36,549 nt of DNA from Streptomyces longispororuber. GTDB taxonomy: Bacteria > Actinomycetota > Actinomycetes > Streptomycetales > Streptomycetaceae. Position 1 is the first letter of the stretch. Each line of letters starts with the position of its first letter. The notes beneath the pieces are model-generated. The model was not told the DNA's origin. It made no database searches and worked only from the letters and a program-made list of their open reading frames with translations. Below are positions 8,134 to 15,412 of this stretch, one piece after another. The stretch spans positions 1 through 36,549 of the forward strand of contig NZ_BNBT01000081.1 in assembly GCF_014656095.1 (NCBI RefSeq), in the 5' to 3' direction. The position numbers and the translations under genes are program-made.

Positions 8134-8894
8134 GCCAGACCGTCGACCGAGCCCTGTCGATCCTGCCGCTGCTCGCCGAGGGCCCCGCCGACCTCGGCCA
8201 GGTCGCCGACCGCCTCGGGGTCCACAAGTCCACCGCCCTGCGCCTGCTGCGCACCCTGCACGAACACGGCCTGGTCTTCCGCCAGTCCGACCAGCGCTAC
8301 CGCCTCGGCGCCCGGCTCTTCGCGCTCGCCCAGGAGGCCGTCGAGCACCTCGACGTCCGCGAGATCGCCCACCCCCACCTCCTCGCGCTCAACGAGAAGT
8401 GCGGCCACACGGTCCACCTCGCGGTGTACGAGGAGGGCGAGGTCGTCTACATCGACAAGGTCGAGAGCCGCTACCCGGTCCGGATGTACTCGCGCATCGG
8501 CAAGCCCGTGGCCATCACGGTCGCCGCCGTGGCGAAGCTGCTCCTGGCCGACTTCCCCGAGGCCGAGCGCCGCGCCCTCGCCGAGAAGCTCGACTACCCC
8601 ACGTACACGTCCCGTTCGACGCCCAACGCGGCCGCCTTCCTCAAGGAGCTCGCGCTGGTGCGCGAACAGGGCTGGGCCACCGACCTCGGTGGCCACGAGG
8701 AGTCCATCAACTGCGTCGGCGCGCCCATCCGGGGCGCGGACGGCCGCGTCGTCGCCGCCATGTCGGTGTCCGCGCCGAACGTCGTCGTCACCGCCGAGGA
8801 ACTCCTCACCCTCCTCCCGCTGGTGCGCCGCACGGCGGAGGCGATCAGCCGGGAGTACTCCGGCAAGGCCCCTATCAAGGAAGCAAGTTCATGA
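8130..8894 (+). CDS. IclR-family transcriptional regulator
   Basis: This 254-aa protein has an N-terminal winged helix-turn-helix (residues about 1-65; VDRALSILPLL, LGVHKSTALRLLRTLHEHGLV, YRLGARLF) and a C-terminal IclR effector domain (CGHTVHLAVYEEGEVVYIDKV, GKPVAITVAAVAKLLLA, INCVGAPIRG, AMSVSAPNV). IclR proteins are local regulators that sense small organic acids or sugars. The ATG at 8130 overlaps the kinase stop, with GAGGAGGT at 8113-8120 as a strong ribosome site. Its own stop overlaps the ridA start. It most likely controls this island through the 6-5-6 palindrome at 6293-6309. The effector could be KDG or a related acid (inference). Confidence 0.92.
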   Translation: MSQTVDRALSILPLLAEGPADLGQVADRLGVHKSTALRLLRTLHEHGLVFRQSDQRYRLGARLFALAQEAVEHLDVREIAHPHLLALNEKCGHTVHLAVYEEGEVVYIDKVESRYPVRMYSRIGKPVAITVAAVAKLLLADFPEAERRALAEKLDYPTYTSRSTPNAAAFLKELALVREQGWATDLGGHEESINCVGAPIRGADGRVVAAMSVSAPNVVVTAEELLTLLPLVRRTAEAISREYSGKAPIKEASS

Positions 8895-9364
8895 GCGAGA
8901 ACCCGCAGAACACCGCTGGCACCCAGAGCACCGGCGGCACGGAGAAGACCGGCGGCACGGAGAAGACCGCGATCACGCCCCCCACCCACACCACGCCGCC
9001 CGCGAAGTTCTCCCACGGCGTGCGCAAGGGCAACATCCTCCAGGTCGCCGGCCAGGTCGGCTTCCTGCCCGCCGAGGCGGGCAAGGCCCCGACCCCGGCC
9101 GGCCCCACCCTGCGCGAGCAGACCCTGCAGACGTTCGCCAACGTCAAGGCCGTCCTCGAAGAAGGCGGCGCCACCTGGGACGACGTGATGATGATGCGCG
9201 TCTACCTCACGGACGTCGACCACTTCGCGGAGATGAACGAGATCTACAACCAGTACTTCGAGGAGCAGGGCCTCAAGGCCCCCGCCGCCGCCCGCACCAC
9301 GGTCTACGTCGGCCTGCCCAAGGGCCTGCTCATCGAGATCGACGCGCTCGCCGTCCTCGGCTGA
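8891..9364 (+). CDS. ridA: RidA-family enamine/imine deaminase
   Basis: This 157-aa protein has a RidA/YjgF domain from about residue 40 (KFSHGVRKGNILQVAGQVGF) to the end (IEIDALAVL). The catalytic arginine is R135 in AARTTVYVGLPKG. RidA hydrolyses reactive enamine/imine intermediates such as 2-aminoacrylate released by PLP dehydratases, so its place here fits the D-serine dehydratase-like enzyme across the divergent promoter. The first 38 residues are a Thr/Gly-rich extension with a short tandem repeat (GGTEKT twice) that is not part of the usual ~130-aa fold. The ATG overlaps the iclR stop (ATGA), so the three genes kinase-iclR-ridA form one translationally coupled unit. Confidence 0.9.
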   Translation: MSENPQNTAGTQSTGGTEKTGGTEKTAITPPTHTTPPAKFSHGVRKGNILQVAGQVGFLPAEAGKAPTPAGPTLREQTLQTFANVKAVLEEGGATWDDVMMMRVYLTDVDHFAEMNEIYNQYFEEQGLKAPAAARTTVYVGLPKGLLIEIDALAVLG

Positions 9365-9557
9365 GCCCGCGCCGAACCGCCTGACGCCGCGGGCCGCGGG
9401 CCCCACCCGCCGCCCGCGCCCGCCGCGCCAGGACCACCCCCCCCGCCGCACACCCGTCGTCACGGCGCGGCGCCCGCCACCCCCGGGGCGCCCCGCCGCG
9501 ATCCCCCCTGCCCGAAAGCCCCATGCACTTAGCGCAGTCACGAGTACGAGGTCAAAG

Positions 9558-11063
9558 ATGTCCCCGTTCGTCCCCCAGGGCCCCTCCGGTGCCCTCACCG
9601 CACTGGCCGCCGACGCGCCACAAACCCCGCACACCGGTGGCCTGCTGGCCCTCGTCGACGGCACGGCGGGGCTGCTGACCGTCGCGGCCCTCGGCATCCT
9701 GCTGCTGCTCTTCCTGATCATCAAGGTCAGGCTCCAGCCGTTCGTGGCCCTGCTCGCCGTCTCCATAGCCGTCGGCCTCGCCGCGGGCCTGTCGGTCACC
9801 GAACTCTTCGGCACCGTCCAGAAGTCGGAAGCCGTCTCGCTCATCGAGTCCGGCATGGGCGGCATCCTCGGCCACGTGGCGATCATCATCGGCCTCGGCA
9901 CGATGCTCGGCGCGATCCTGGAGGTCTCCGGCGGCGCCGAGGTCCTCTCCACCCGGCTCCTGGCCCTCTTCGGCGAGAAGCGCGCCCCCGTCGCCATGGG
10001 CCTCACCGGCCTGATCTTCGGCATCCCCGTCTTCTTCGACGTGGGCATCTTCGTGCTCGCGCCCATCGTCTACGCCGCCGCCAAGCGCAGCGGCAAGTCG
10101 ATCCTCCTGTACTGCCTGCCGCTGCTCGCGGGCCTGTCCATGACGCACGCCTTCCTGCCCCCGCACCCCGGCCCCGTCGCCGCGGCGGGCCTGCTCAAGG
10201 TGGACCTCGGCTGGGTCATCCTCATGGGCGTCGTCTGCGGCATCCCGGCGGTGCTCGCCGCCTGGGTGTTCTCCGCCTGGGTCGGCAAGCGCATCTTCGT
10301 CCCCGTACCGCAGGACATGCTGGAGGCCTCCGAGGAGGCCAAGGCGGCCGTCGCCGCGGAGCAGCGGGCGCAGGGCCTGACGCCGACGGAGCAGCCGGTC
10401 GCGCTCGGCACGGTCTTCCTCATCATCGGCACCCCGCTGCTGCTGATCCTCCTCGCGACCTTCTCCTCCATCGCCTTCGACCCCTCCACGGCCCGCTCCG
10501 TCATCGAGTTCTTCGGCCACCCCTTCGTCGCCCTGACGATCGCGCTCCTGATGGCGTACTACCTGCTCGGCATCCGCCGCGGCTGGTCCCGCAAGTCCCT
10601 GGAGACGGTGTCGACGGCCTCCCTCAAGCCCGTCGGCAACATCCTCCTCGTCGTCGGCGCGGGCGGTGTCTTCGGCGCCGTCCTCAAGGGCAGCGGCGTC
10701 GCCGGCGCCCTCGCCGACACCTTCAACGACGTCGGCCTGCCCGTCATCGTCCTCGCCTACCTCATCTCCCTGGTGCTGCGCGTGGCCCAGGGCTCGGCGA
10801 CCGTCGCCATCGTCACCACGGCGGGCATCGTCGCCCCGCTGCTCGCCGAGGGCGACTACTCCCACGCCTTCACGGCCCTGGTCATCATGGCCATCTCGGC
10901 GGGCTCGATCTTCGCCTCGCACGTCAACGACGGCGGCTTCTGGATCGTCGCGAAGTACTTCGGCATCTCCGAGCGCGACACCCTGAAGACCTGGACGGTC
11001 CTGGAGTCGGTCCTGTCCCTGGCGGGCTTCGCGGTGGCCGCGCTGGTGAGCCTCTTCGTCTGA
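9558..11063 (+). CDS. GntP-family permease (gluconate/sugar acid or D-serine:H+ symporter)
   Basis: This 501-aa membrane protein has about 12 hydrophobic segments. Motifs of the GntP family include GLIFGIPVFFDVGIFVLAP, AFLPPHPGPVAAA, RVAQGSATVA and HVNDGGFW. The family imports gluconate and related sugar acids, and includes the D-serine transporter DsdX, so the substrate cannot be fixed from sequence alone; either fits the neighbouring enzymes. The 30 residues before the first segment are Ala/Pro-rich. The start at 9558 is supported by GAGG about eight bases upstream. The 193-base gap after ridA is pyrimidine-rich, contains no gene and may hold a separate promoter. A strong hairpin (11083-11133) ends the operon. 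Confidence 0.9.
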   Translation: MSPFVPQGPSGALTALAADAPQTPHTGGLLALVDGTAGLLTVAALGILLLLFLIIKVRLQPFVALLAVSIAVGLAAGLSVTELFGTVQKSEAVSLIESGMGGILGHVAIIIGLGTMLGAILEVSGGAEVLSTRLLALFGEKRAPVAMGLTGLIFGIPVFFDVGIFVLAPIVYAAAKRSGKSILLYCLPLLAGLSMTHAFLPPHPGPVAAAGLLKVDLGWVILMGVVCGIPAVLAAWVFSAWVGKRIFVPVPQDMLEASEEAKAAVAAEQRAQGLTPTEQPVALGTVFLIIGTPLLLILLATFSSIAFDPSTARSVIEFFGHPFVALTIALLMAYYLLGIRRGWSRKSLETVSTASLKPVGNILLVVGAGGVFGAVLKGSGVAGALADTFNDVGLPVIVLAYLISLVLRVAQGSATVAIVTTAGIVAPLLAEGDYSHAFTALVIMAISAGSIFASHVNDGGFWIVAKYFGISERDTLKTWTVLESVLSLAGFAVAALVSLFV

Positions 11064-11082
11064 CCCGCCTCGCCCCCTTCCG

Positions 11083-11133
11083 GTACGCGGACGGGGGCGC
11101 CGGGCACCACCGCCCGCGCCCCCGTCCGCGTAC
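11083..11133 (+). terminator. Strong hairpin terminator after the GntP permease
   Basis: GTACGCGGACGGGGGCG (11083-11099) and its exact reverse complement (11117-11133) form a 17-bp perfect stem with a 17-base loop. It starts 20 bases after the permease stop. There is no T-tract, as is common in Streptomyces. It may also stop transcription from the convergent small gene ending at 11190. Confidence 0.85.
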
Positions 11134-11189
11134 GACGTACCGCCGCGACCGACCGCCGACCTACCGACGGCCGCCCGACGCCCGCCGCG

Positions 11190-11501
11190 TCAGCACCCAG
11201 TCCCCACGGCGCGTACGGGACATCCGCGCATCCGCGCCCGGCGGTTGCGCAGCCGGTGCAGCACATGCGGCATGGGGGCGTGGGCAGTGCCGCAGCGGCA
11301 CCGGGGCCCGGCGGCCTTCCTGGCGGCACCCGCCGCCACGAACAGCAGGGCGCCGGTCAGCACCCCCGCGGCGGCCAGCGCGGCACGCTGCCGGGCGGTC
11401 CCCGGCAGGAGCCGGCCGAGATCTGACAGGTCGGCGAACTCGATCACCTCGGACACATAGGGCAGATCGAACTTCGAGGTAATCGCATCCATCGCGTTCA
11501 C
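11190..11501 (-). CDS. Small unknown membrane protein
   Basis: This 103-aa frame begins with a GTG at 11501 preceded by GAGGAAG at good spacing; an ATG at 11492 is an alternative. The N-terminal third is acidic (FDLPYVSEVIEFADLSDLG). A single membrane helix follows (RAALAAAGVLTGALLFVAAG), then a basic, cysteine-containing tail (CRCGTAH, RLRNRRARMRGC). I do not recognise the family. The topology suggests a single-pass protein with its basic tail on one side of the membrane. It is convergent with the permease. The real length of the tail is uncertain. Confidence 0.55.
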   Translation of the reverse strand: MNAMDAITSKFDLPYVSEVIEFADLSDLGRLLPGTARQRAALAAAGVLTGALLFVAAGAARKAAGPRCRCGTAHAPMPHVLHRLRNRRARMRGCPVRAVGTGC

Positions 11502-11968
11502 AGAGGGCTTCCTCTCTGTCCGGTGAGCGGGAAATCCGCTCGTCGGATCATTCGCGGAGAGACTGCGCACCCCCTGGCCGGATATGCGCGGCCCTCGCAA
11601 AACCCTTCCTGCGAGTGATCACGCCCGCACCGGTGGTGGACCGACGAACCGCGCGCACTGGGCAGGCACCGCGCGCCGACGCGCTCCGGCCTGCCCACCT
11701 GGGCCGGACCTCAAGCGACGCCCACAGCCGCGGACTGTTCATCCGCCCAGGTGACCTCCCGCTCACGCCCGACCGTGCGAACCTCCCGACGGGCAGCCGA
11801 TGGGCGCCCGGCGCAGGCCGGGCTGCGCCGGGCGCCGCGCACGGCCGAATGTCGCCCGTACGGGCCGCCACGTGGGCACCAACCGCCGCGAGACTGGCTA
11901 CAGTTGCGCCCAGTTCGCACGAGCTATGCGATCGGGCTGTGGTTTCCGGTCGCTCCGGGGGAGGGCCG
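11502..11968. other. Gap without supported gene, containing a perfect hairpin
   Basis: Short frames exist on both strands here but have mixed composition and no ribosome sites. The only clear structure is a hairpin at 11803-11836. Promoters for the small minus-strand gene and for the plus-strand operon starting near 11969 must lie here; a TACAGT hexamer at 11899-11904 is a possible -10 for the latter. Confidence 0.5.
11803..11836. terminator. Hairpin in intergenic region
   Basis: GGCGCCCGGCGCA (11803-11815) and TGCGCCGGGCGCC (11824-11836) are perfect reverse complements, forming a 13-bp stem with an 8-base loop. It insulates the divergent units or serves as a factor-independent terminator (inference). 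Confidence 0.5.
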
Positions 11969-12049
11969 ATGAGGTCAGACGGAGGCGGCGCGGGGCGTCG
12001 GCGGACGAGCGCGGCAGAGGTGCGGACCGGCCTCGCGGGCGGGCTCTGA
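11969..12049 (+). CDS. Possible 26-aa leader ORF
   Basis: The ATG at 11969 follows a GGGGGAGGG ribosome site at ideal spacing. The frame encodes 26 residues (MRSDGGGAGRRRTSAAEVR and seven more) and stops one base before the ATG of the AG1-like gene at 12051. The AG1-like gene itself has only a weak ribosome site, so translation may be coupled through this small ORF. There is no recognisable product. Confidence 0.4.
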   Translation: MRSDGGGAGRRRTSAAEVRTGLAGGL

Positions 12050-12050
12050 G

Positions 12051-12473
12051 ATGGCGTGGGAGGAGTGGCAGCGGCTGAAGGCCGCGGCGGCGGACCGCGA
12101 CGCCCGTACGCGGCTGAACAGCGCGGGCCGGACGCCCGGACCGGGCGCGGACGCGGATCTCGCGGTCCACGACGACGAGTTGGGGCAGCTCGGCGCCATC
12201 GCCAACCGGCTCCGTGACCGCCTGCGGAGGGACGCCGACCACGCGCGCGAGGCGACTTTCGGCGCGGCCGTCGAACTGTCCGGCGCAGGTCTGCGGACGG
12301 GCACCGCGCTGACCGAGCTGCACGACGCCTGGAACACCAAGTCGAGAACCCTCGTGGACGCGTGCGGCCACATCTCCAACCATCTCGACTTCACGCGCGC
12401 ACAGCACAAGAAGGACGACGACAAGGTCGCCACCTCCGTGTCCGTGTCGGTCATCAACAAGTACATGAAGTGA
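12051..12473 (+). CDS. AG1-like / type VII secretion-associated helical protein
   Basis: This 140-aa protein begins MAWEEWQRLKAAAADRDA, then has a DLAVHDDELGQLG segment and the C-terminal block WNTKSRTLVDACGHISNHLDF, ending SVINKYMK. These are features I associate with the AG1 family of actinobacteria, found next to WXG100-like and DUF6571 genes. It is all-helical with no signal peptide. By family context it may pair with the next protein or accompany type VII-type export, but the function is unknown. It is followed after 15 bases by the 722-aa gene. Confidence 0.65.
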   Translation: MAWEEWQRLKAAAADRDARTRLNSAGRTPGPGADADLAVHDDELGQLGAIANRLRDRLRRDADHAREATFGAAVELSGAGLRTGTALTELHDAWNTKSRTLVDACGHISNHLDFTRAQHKKDDDKVATSVSVSVINKYMK

Positions 12474-12488
12474 CGGGGGCGGCCACGG

Positions 12489-14657
12489 ATGCTGACCGTA
12501 GAGGAACTTCTCGGCTTACGACTCGGGAAGCTGGCGTCGGCCCTCGACGACTGGGAGGCGATGACGCGACGCCTTGACGAACTGGCCGGAGGCCGGGGCG
12601 GCGGCGACAGCGCGGCCCTGCTCCGGCGCAAGGCCGAGCTGGCCGACTGGAAGGGCGTCAACGCCACCGTGGGCAAGGCCTTCGTCGTGAAGACGGCAGC
12701 CGAGTTCGACGACGCCGTCACCTCCGCGACGAGCGTCACCGCGATCCTGCGGGACGCGCTCAAGGCGTTCGCCCGGCACAAGCGGGAGATGGCGGAGCTG
12801 GCGGACAGCGCCGCGAAGCGGAACATCCGCATCACCCCCGCGGGCGGAGCGGAGGCCCGGTCCCCGCGGGGCGCCGCCGAGGACGGGGGACCCACGCAGG
12901 CGGACCTGATCGCGGTGATGCGGGACGCGACGCGGGTCCTGCGGGAGGCCGACGAGACGGACCAGGTCGCCGAGCGCGCCCTGCGGGCCCTGGCCCGCGG
13001 CGAGCACGACTTCTCCGACCTCCGCGTCACCGGCCTCGGCCACGCCAAGGACCTCCAGGGCAAGGCGGACGCCGCCCACTGGGCCAAGGAGATCGCCAAG
13101 GGCGGCGCAGGGCAGTGGAGCGACGAGAAGCTCGAGCGCTTCAACGACACCCTCGCCCGCTACCAGGACACCCCCGCCTTCGCGGCGGCCCTCGCCACGG
13201 GCCTGGGCGCCGAGGGCACCCTCCGCTTCTGGCGCGACCTCGCCGACCCGGCCGGCACCCTGGGCACGGTCGGGCCCGGCCGCGCCGACCTCCTCGGCCG
13301 GGTACAGGAGAACCTCGGCCTCACCCTCGCCGCGGCCACCCGGGTCGACAGCCCGGGCATGGACGCCTGGAAGCGACACCTGATCGAGGCCGGGGACGAC
13401 CGGCTCCCCGCGGCCCCGGGCATCGGCTCGGGCGCGGCCCCGTACGGCTTCGACGTCATGTCGAACCTGATGCGCAAGGGAAAGTACGACACGGAATTCC
13501 TCCAGAACTACGGCAGCAGGCTGCTGGAATTCGAGAAGGGGCTGTCCCCCTTCACGTCCCGCGGCTCCACCCACCTGCTCAACCGTCTCCCGGACGAGAC
13601 CTCCGCCGACCCCGTCTCCGGCTTCCTGGAGTCCCTCGGCCACAATCCGGAGGCGTCGCTGCGATTCCTCCACACCGGTCCAGAATCCGAGACCAACTGG
13701 GACTACCTCGTCAGCCACGAGGACGGCTCCCGCAACGCGTGGTTCTCGACGCTCTCAGACCTGGGCGGCACCGGCCGCGACCAGTACGAAACCAGCCTCG
13801 GCCACGCCCTGGAATCCGCCGCCACCCGCACACCGTACGACGCCGACACCCCACCCAAGCCCCACTCGGAGGCAAGCGCGTCCTTCGTCCACCGCCTGGT
13901 GGACTACTACGGCAGCAACCCGGAAGTACTCGACGACTCGAAACTGCGCGGCAGCCTGGGGAACATCACCGCCGAGTACATGCGGGACTTCCAGGACGGA
14001 ATGAACGGGCAACGCGAGATCACCACCTCCGGCAGCAACGCCGACCTCGGCGCCCTTTCTCCCAGCGCCCGTATCGACTTCCTGGCCGCGGTCGGCAAGG
14101 ACCCCACCGCCTACGGCGCCATCCTGAACGCACAGCAGTCCATCACGACGGAACTCGTCAACGAGACGCTGCAGGACCGTTCCCTTCCCAAGGGCCTGTC
14201 CACGGCCGACGTGAACAACATGGTCGCGCCGGGCTCCCAGATCGCCGGAATCATGGCCGAGGCACGCACGCAGGCCGTCTACGAGGACAGGCTGGCGCAG
14301 GACGACGAGTTCAACGAGGGACTCCGTACCGCGGACAAATGGGCAGGACGCGTCATCGACCTCGGCGCCAACCGTTTCCCCGGGGTCGGGGACGCCTTGA
14401 GCTGGATCGCGGAGGATGCTCGCGAGACCGTTGTGGAGAGGTACACGAGGGACTCAAGTGATGTGGCGGAGAAAGAGAGGCTTGAGTTCCTGCGGGACCA
14501 GTTGCAGAGTTCCGGCGGCGCAGCGTACGAGGCCGCCCGCTCAGCCGCACTCAACGCCGGGTACTCAGAGAGCGCGGCAGAGAAGATCGCCAACGCGGCT
14601 GAGGAGAACAGCCGACTCCATTACGGACTTGGGGGATACATGAAAGGCGGAGGCTGA
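12489..14657 (+). CDS. Large DUF6571-like protein of a putative type VII/toxin-type operon
   Basis: This 722-aa protein begins with a helical region (about residues 1-120; LGKLASALDDWEAMTRRLDEL, LLRRKAELADWKGVN) that looks like a WXG/LXG-type coiled bundle. A long helical middle contains FLQNYGSRLLEFEK, THLLNRLPDE and a conserved stretch (FLESLGHNPEASLRFL, VHRLVDYYGSNPEVLDD) that I associate with DUF6571 proteins of Streptomyces. The C-terminus carries DLGANRFPGVGDALSWIAE and Ala-rich helices ending in a Gly-rich tail. No signal peptide is seen, fitting export without a Sec signal or cytoplasmic action. The ATG at 12489 follows a GGGGGC site. The stop overlaps the next start (TGATG), so the genes are coupled. 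Confidence 0.7.
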   Translation: MLTVEELLGLRLGKLASALDDWEAMTRRLDELAGGRGGGDSAALLRRKAELADWKGVNATVGKAFVVKTAAEFDDAVTSATSVTAILRDALKAFARHKREMAELADSAAKRNIRITPAGGAEARSPRGAAEDGGPTQADLIAVMRDATRVLREADETDQVAERALRALARGEHDFSDLRVTGLGHAKDLQGKADAAHWAKEIAKGGAGQWSDEKLERFNDTLARYQDTPAFAAALATGLGAEGTLRFWRDLADPAGTLGTVGPGRADLLGRVQENLGLTLAAATRVDSPGMDAWKRHLIEAGDDRLPAAPGIGSGAAPYGFDVMSNLMRKGKYDTEFLQNYGSRLLEFEKGLSPFTSRGSTHLLNRLPDETSADPVSGFLESLGHNPEASLRFLHTGPESETNWDYLVSHEDGSRNAWFSTLSDLGGTGRDQYETSLGHALESAATRTPYDADTPPKPHSEASASFVHRLVDYYGSNPEVLDDSKLRGSLGNITAEYMRDFQDGMNGQREITTSGSNADLGALSPSARIDFLAAVGKDPTAYGAILNAQQSITTELVNETLQDRSLPKGLSTADVNNMVAPGSQIAGIMAEARTQAVYEDRLAQDDEFNEGLRTADKWAGRVIDLGANRFPGVGDALSWIAEDARETVVERYTRDSSDVAEKERLEFLRDQLQSSGGAAYEAARSAALNAGYSESAAEKIANAAEENSRLHYGLGGYMKGGG

Positions 14658-15328
14658 TGAAGGGGCCATCCGTCAGCGGGAGGCGTCAGATCAAGCTGTG
14701 GGGCACGGTGTCACTCGTAGCGGCCGCTCTGGTCGGCGTGGCCGTATGGCTCATGTGGCCGTCCAGCGAACCTGTCGTCTCACTGCCTGCCCGGGTATGT
14801 GACGAAGCGTTGCCCACCGGTGCGCCCGCTGCCCTCCTGCCGAGAACTGGAAAGGACTACTACGAGAGCGTCGTCGGAAGTGTGGAGTTCAATGCCCCGC
14901 ACGACCCCGCGGAACCTTCTCCGGCGTGCAACTTCAGCGGCGGCGGGCGCCACATCACGGTGGAGCACGATCGCCACTTCAACGACAAGTCCTTGGCGAT
15001 CCGCGCAGCCGACGAAGCGAAGGAAGCGGTGGCCGAGGAGGCCCAGCTTCCTGGTCGGGCTCCACTCTCGCTCGGGCGTTCATACGGGTACGCCTGGAAA
15101 CACGGCGCGGTCCTGCTCCTCAACTGCCGGGACGAAGGGGAGGAGGGTGTGATCAAGGTGAACGTGTACGACTGGAAGAAGTTCGCATCCGAGGACTCGG
15201 ACGCCAAGGCCTTCGGCGAGCTCGCCGCCGACACCCTGCGCATGGCGACAAAGAGCGTGTACCGGTGTGACCACCGCTCGGCGCTGCCCGGAGGGCCGCC
15301 GCGGCTCGGGCGGCCGAGGGAAGGGTGA
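14657..15328 (+). CDS. Membrane-anchored extracytoplasmic protein of the same operon
   Basis: This 223-aa protein has a basic start (MKGPSVSGRRQIK), one membrane helix (LWGTVSLVAAALVGVAVWLMW) and an outside domain with four cysteines (VCDEALP, PACNFSG, LNCRDEG, YRCDHRS) that could form two disulfides. It does not have a lipobox. The start at 14657 overlaps the stop of the upstream gene and follows GGCGGAGG. The family is not recognised. Its coupling to the 722-aa protein suggests a partner, receptor or immunity-type role at the membrane (inference). A bidirectional hairpin follows. Confidence 0.75.
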   Translation: MKGPSVSGRRQIKLWGTVSLVAAALVGVAVWLMWPSSEPVVSLPARVCDEALPTGAPAALLPRTGKDYYESVVGSVEFNAPHDPAEPSPACNFSGGGRHITVEHDRHFNDKSLAIRAADEAKEAVAEEAQLPGRAPLSLGRSYGYAWKHGAVLLLNCRDEGEEGVIKVNVYDWKKFASEDSDAKAFGELAADTLRMATKSVYRCDHRSALPGGPPRLGRPREG

Positions 15329-15339
15329 GGCGCGGCAGG

Positions 15340-15381
15340 AGCACGGCGAGGGGTTCCGTGGCGGAACGGCCTCGCCGTGCT
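15340..15381. terminator. Bidirectional terminator between convergent genes
   Basis: AGCACGGCGAGG at the left pairs with CCTCGCCGTGCT at the right. The stem continues through GTTCCG/CGGAAC with a one-base bulge to a TGG loop. The near-perfect stem of about 19 bp sits between the plus-strand operon and the minus-strand carboxypeptidase. Confidence 0.85.
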
Positions 15382-15412
15382 CGGGGCGGGTGTCAGCCCG
15401 GCGCGGGCGGTG

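Noticed and set aside
9365..9557. Minus-strand ORF at 9330-9524
   Set aside because: It overlaps ridA and a pyrimidine-rich spacer, with Arg/Gly-only composition and no ribosome site.
11548..12049. Several 60-145-codon ORFs on both strands before the AG1-like gene
   Set aside because: They have mixed composition, overlap each other and have no ribosome sites, except the 26-codon ORF from 11969, which is kept as doubtful.
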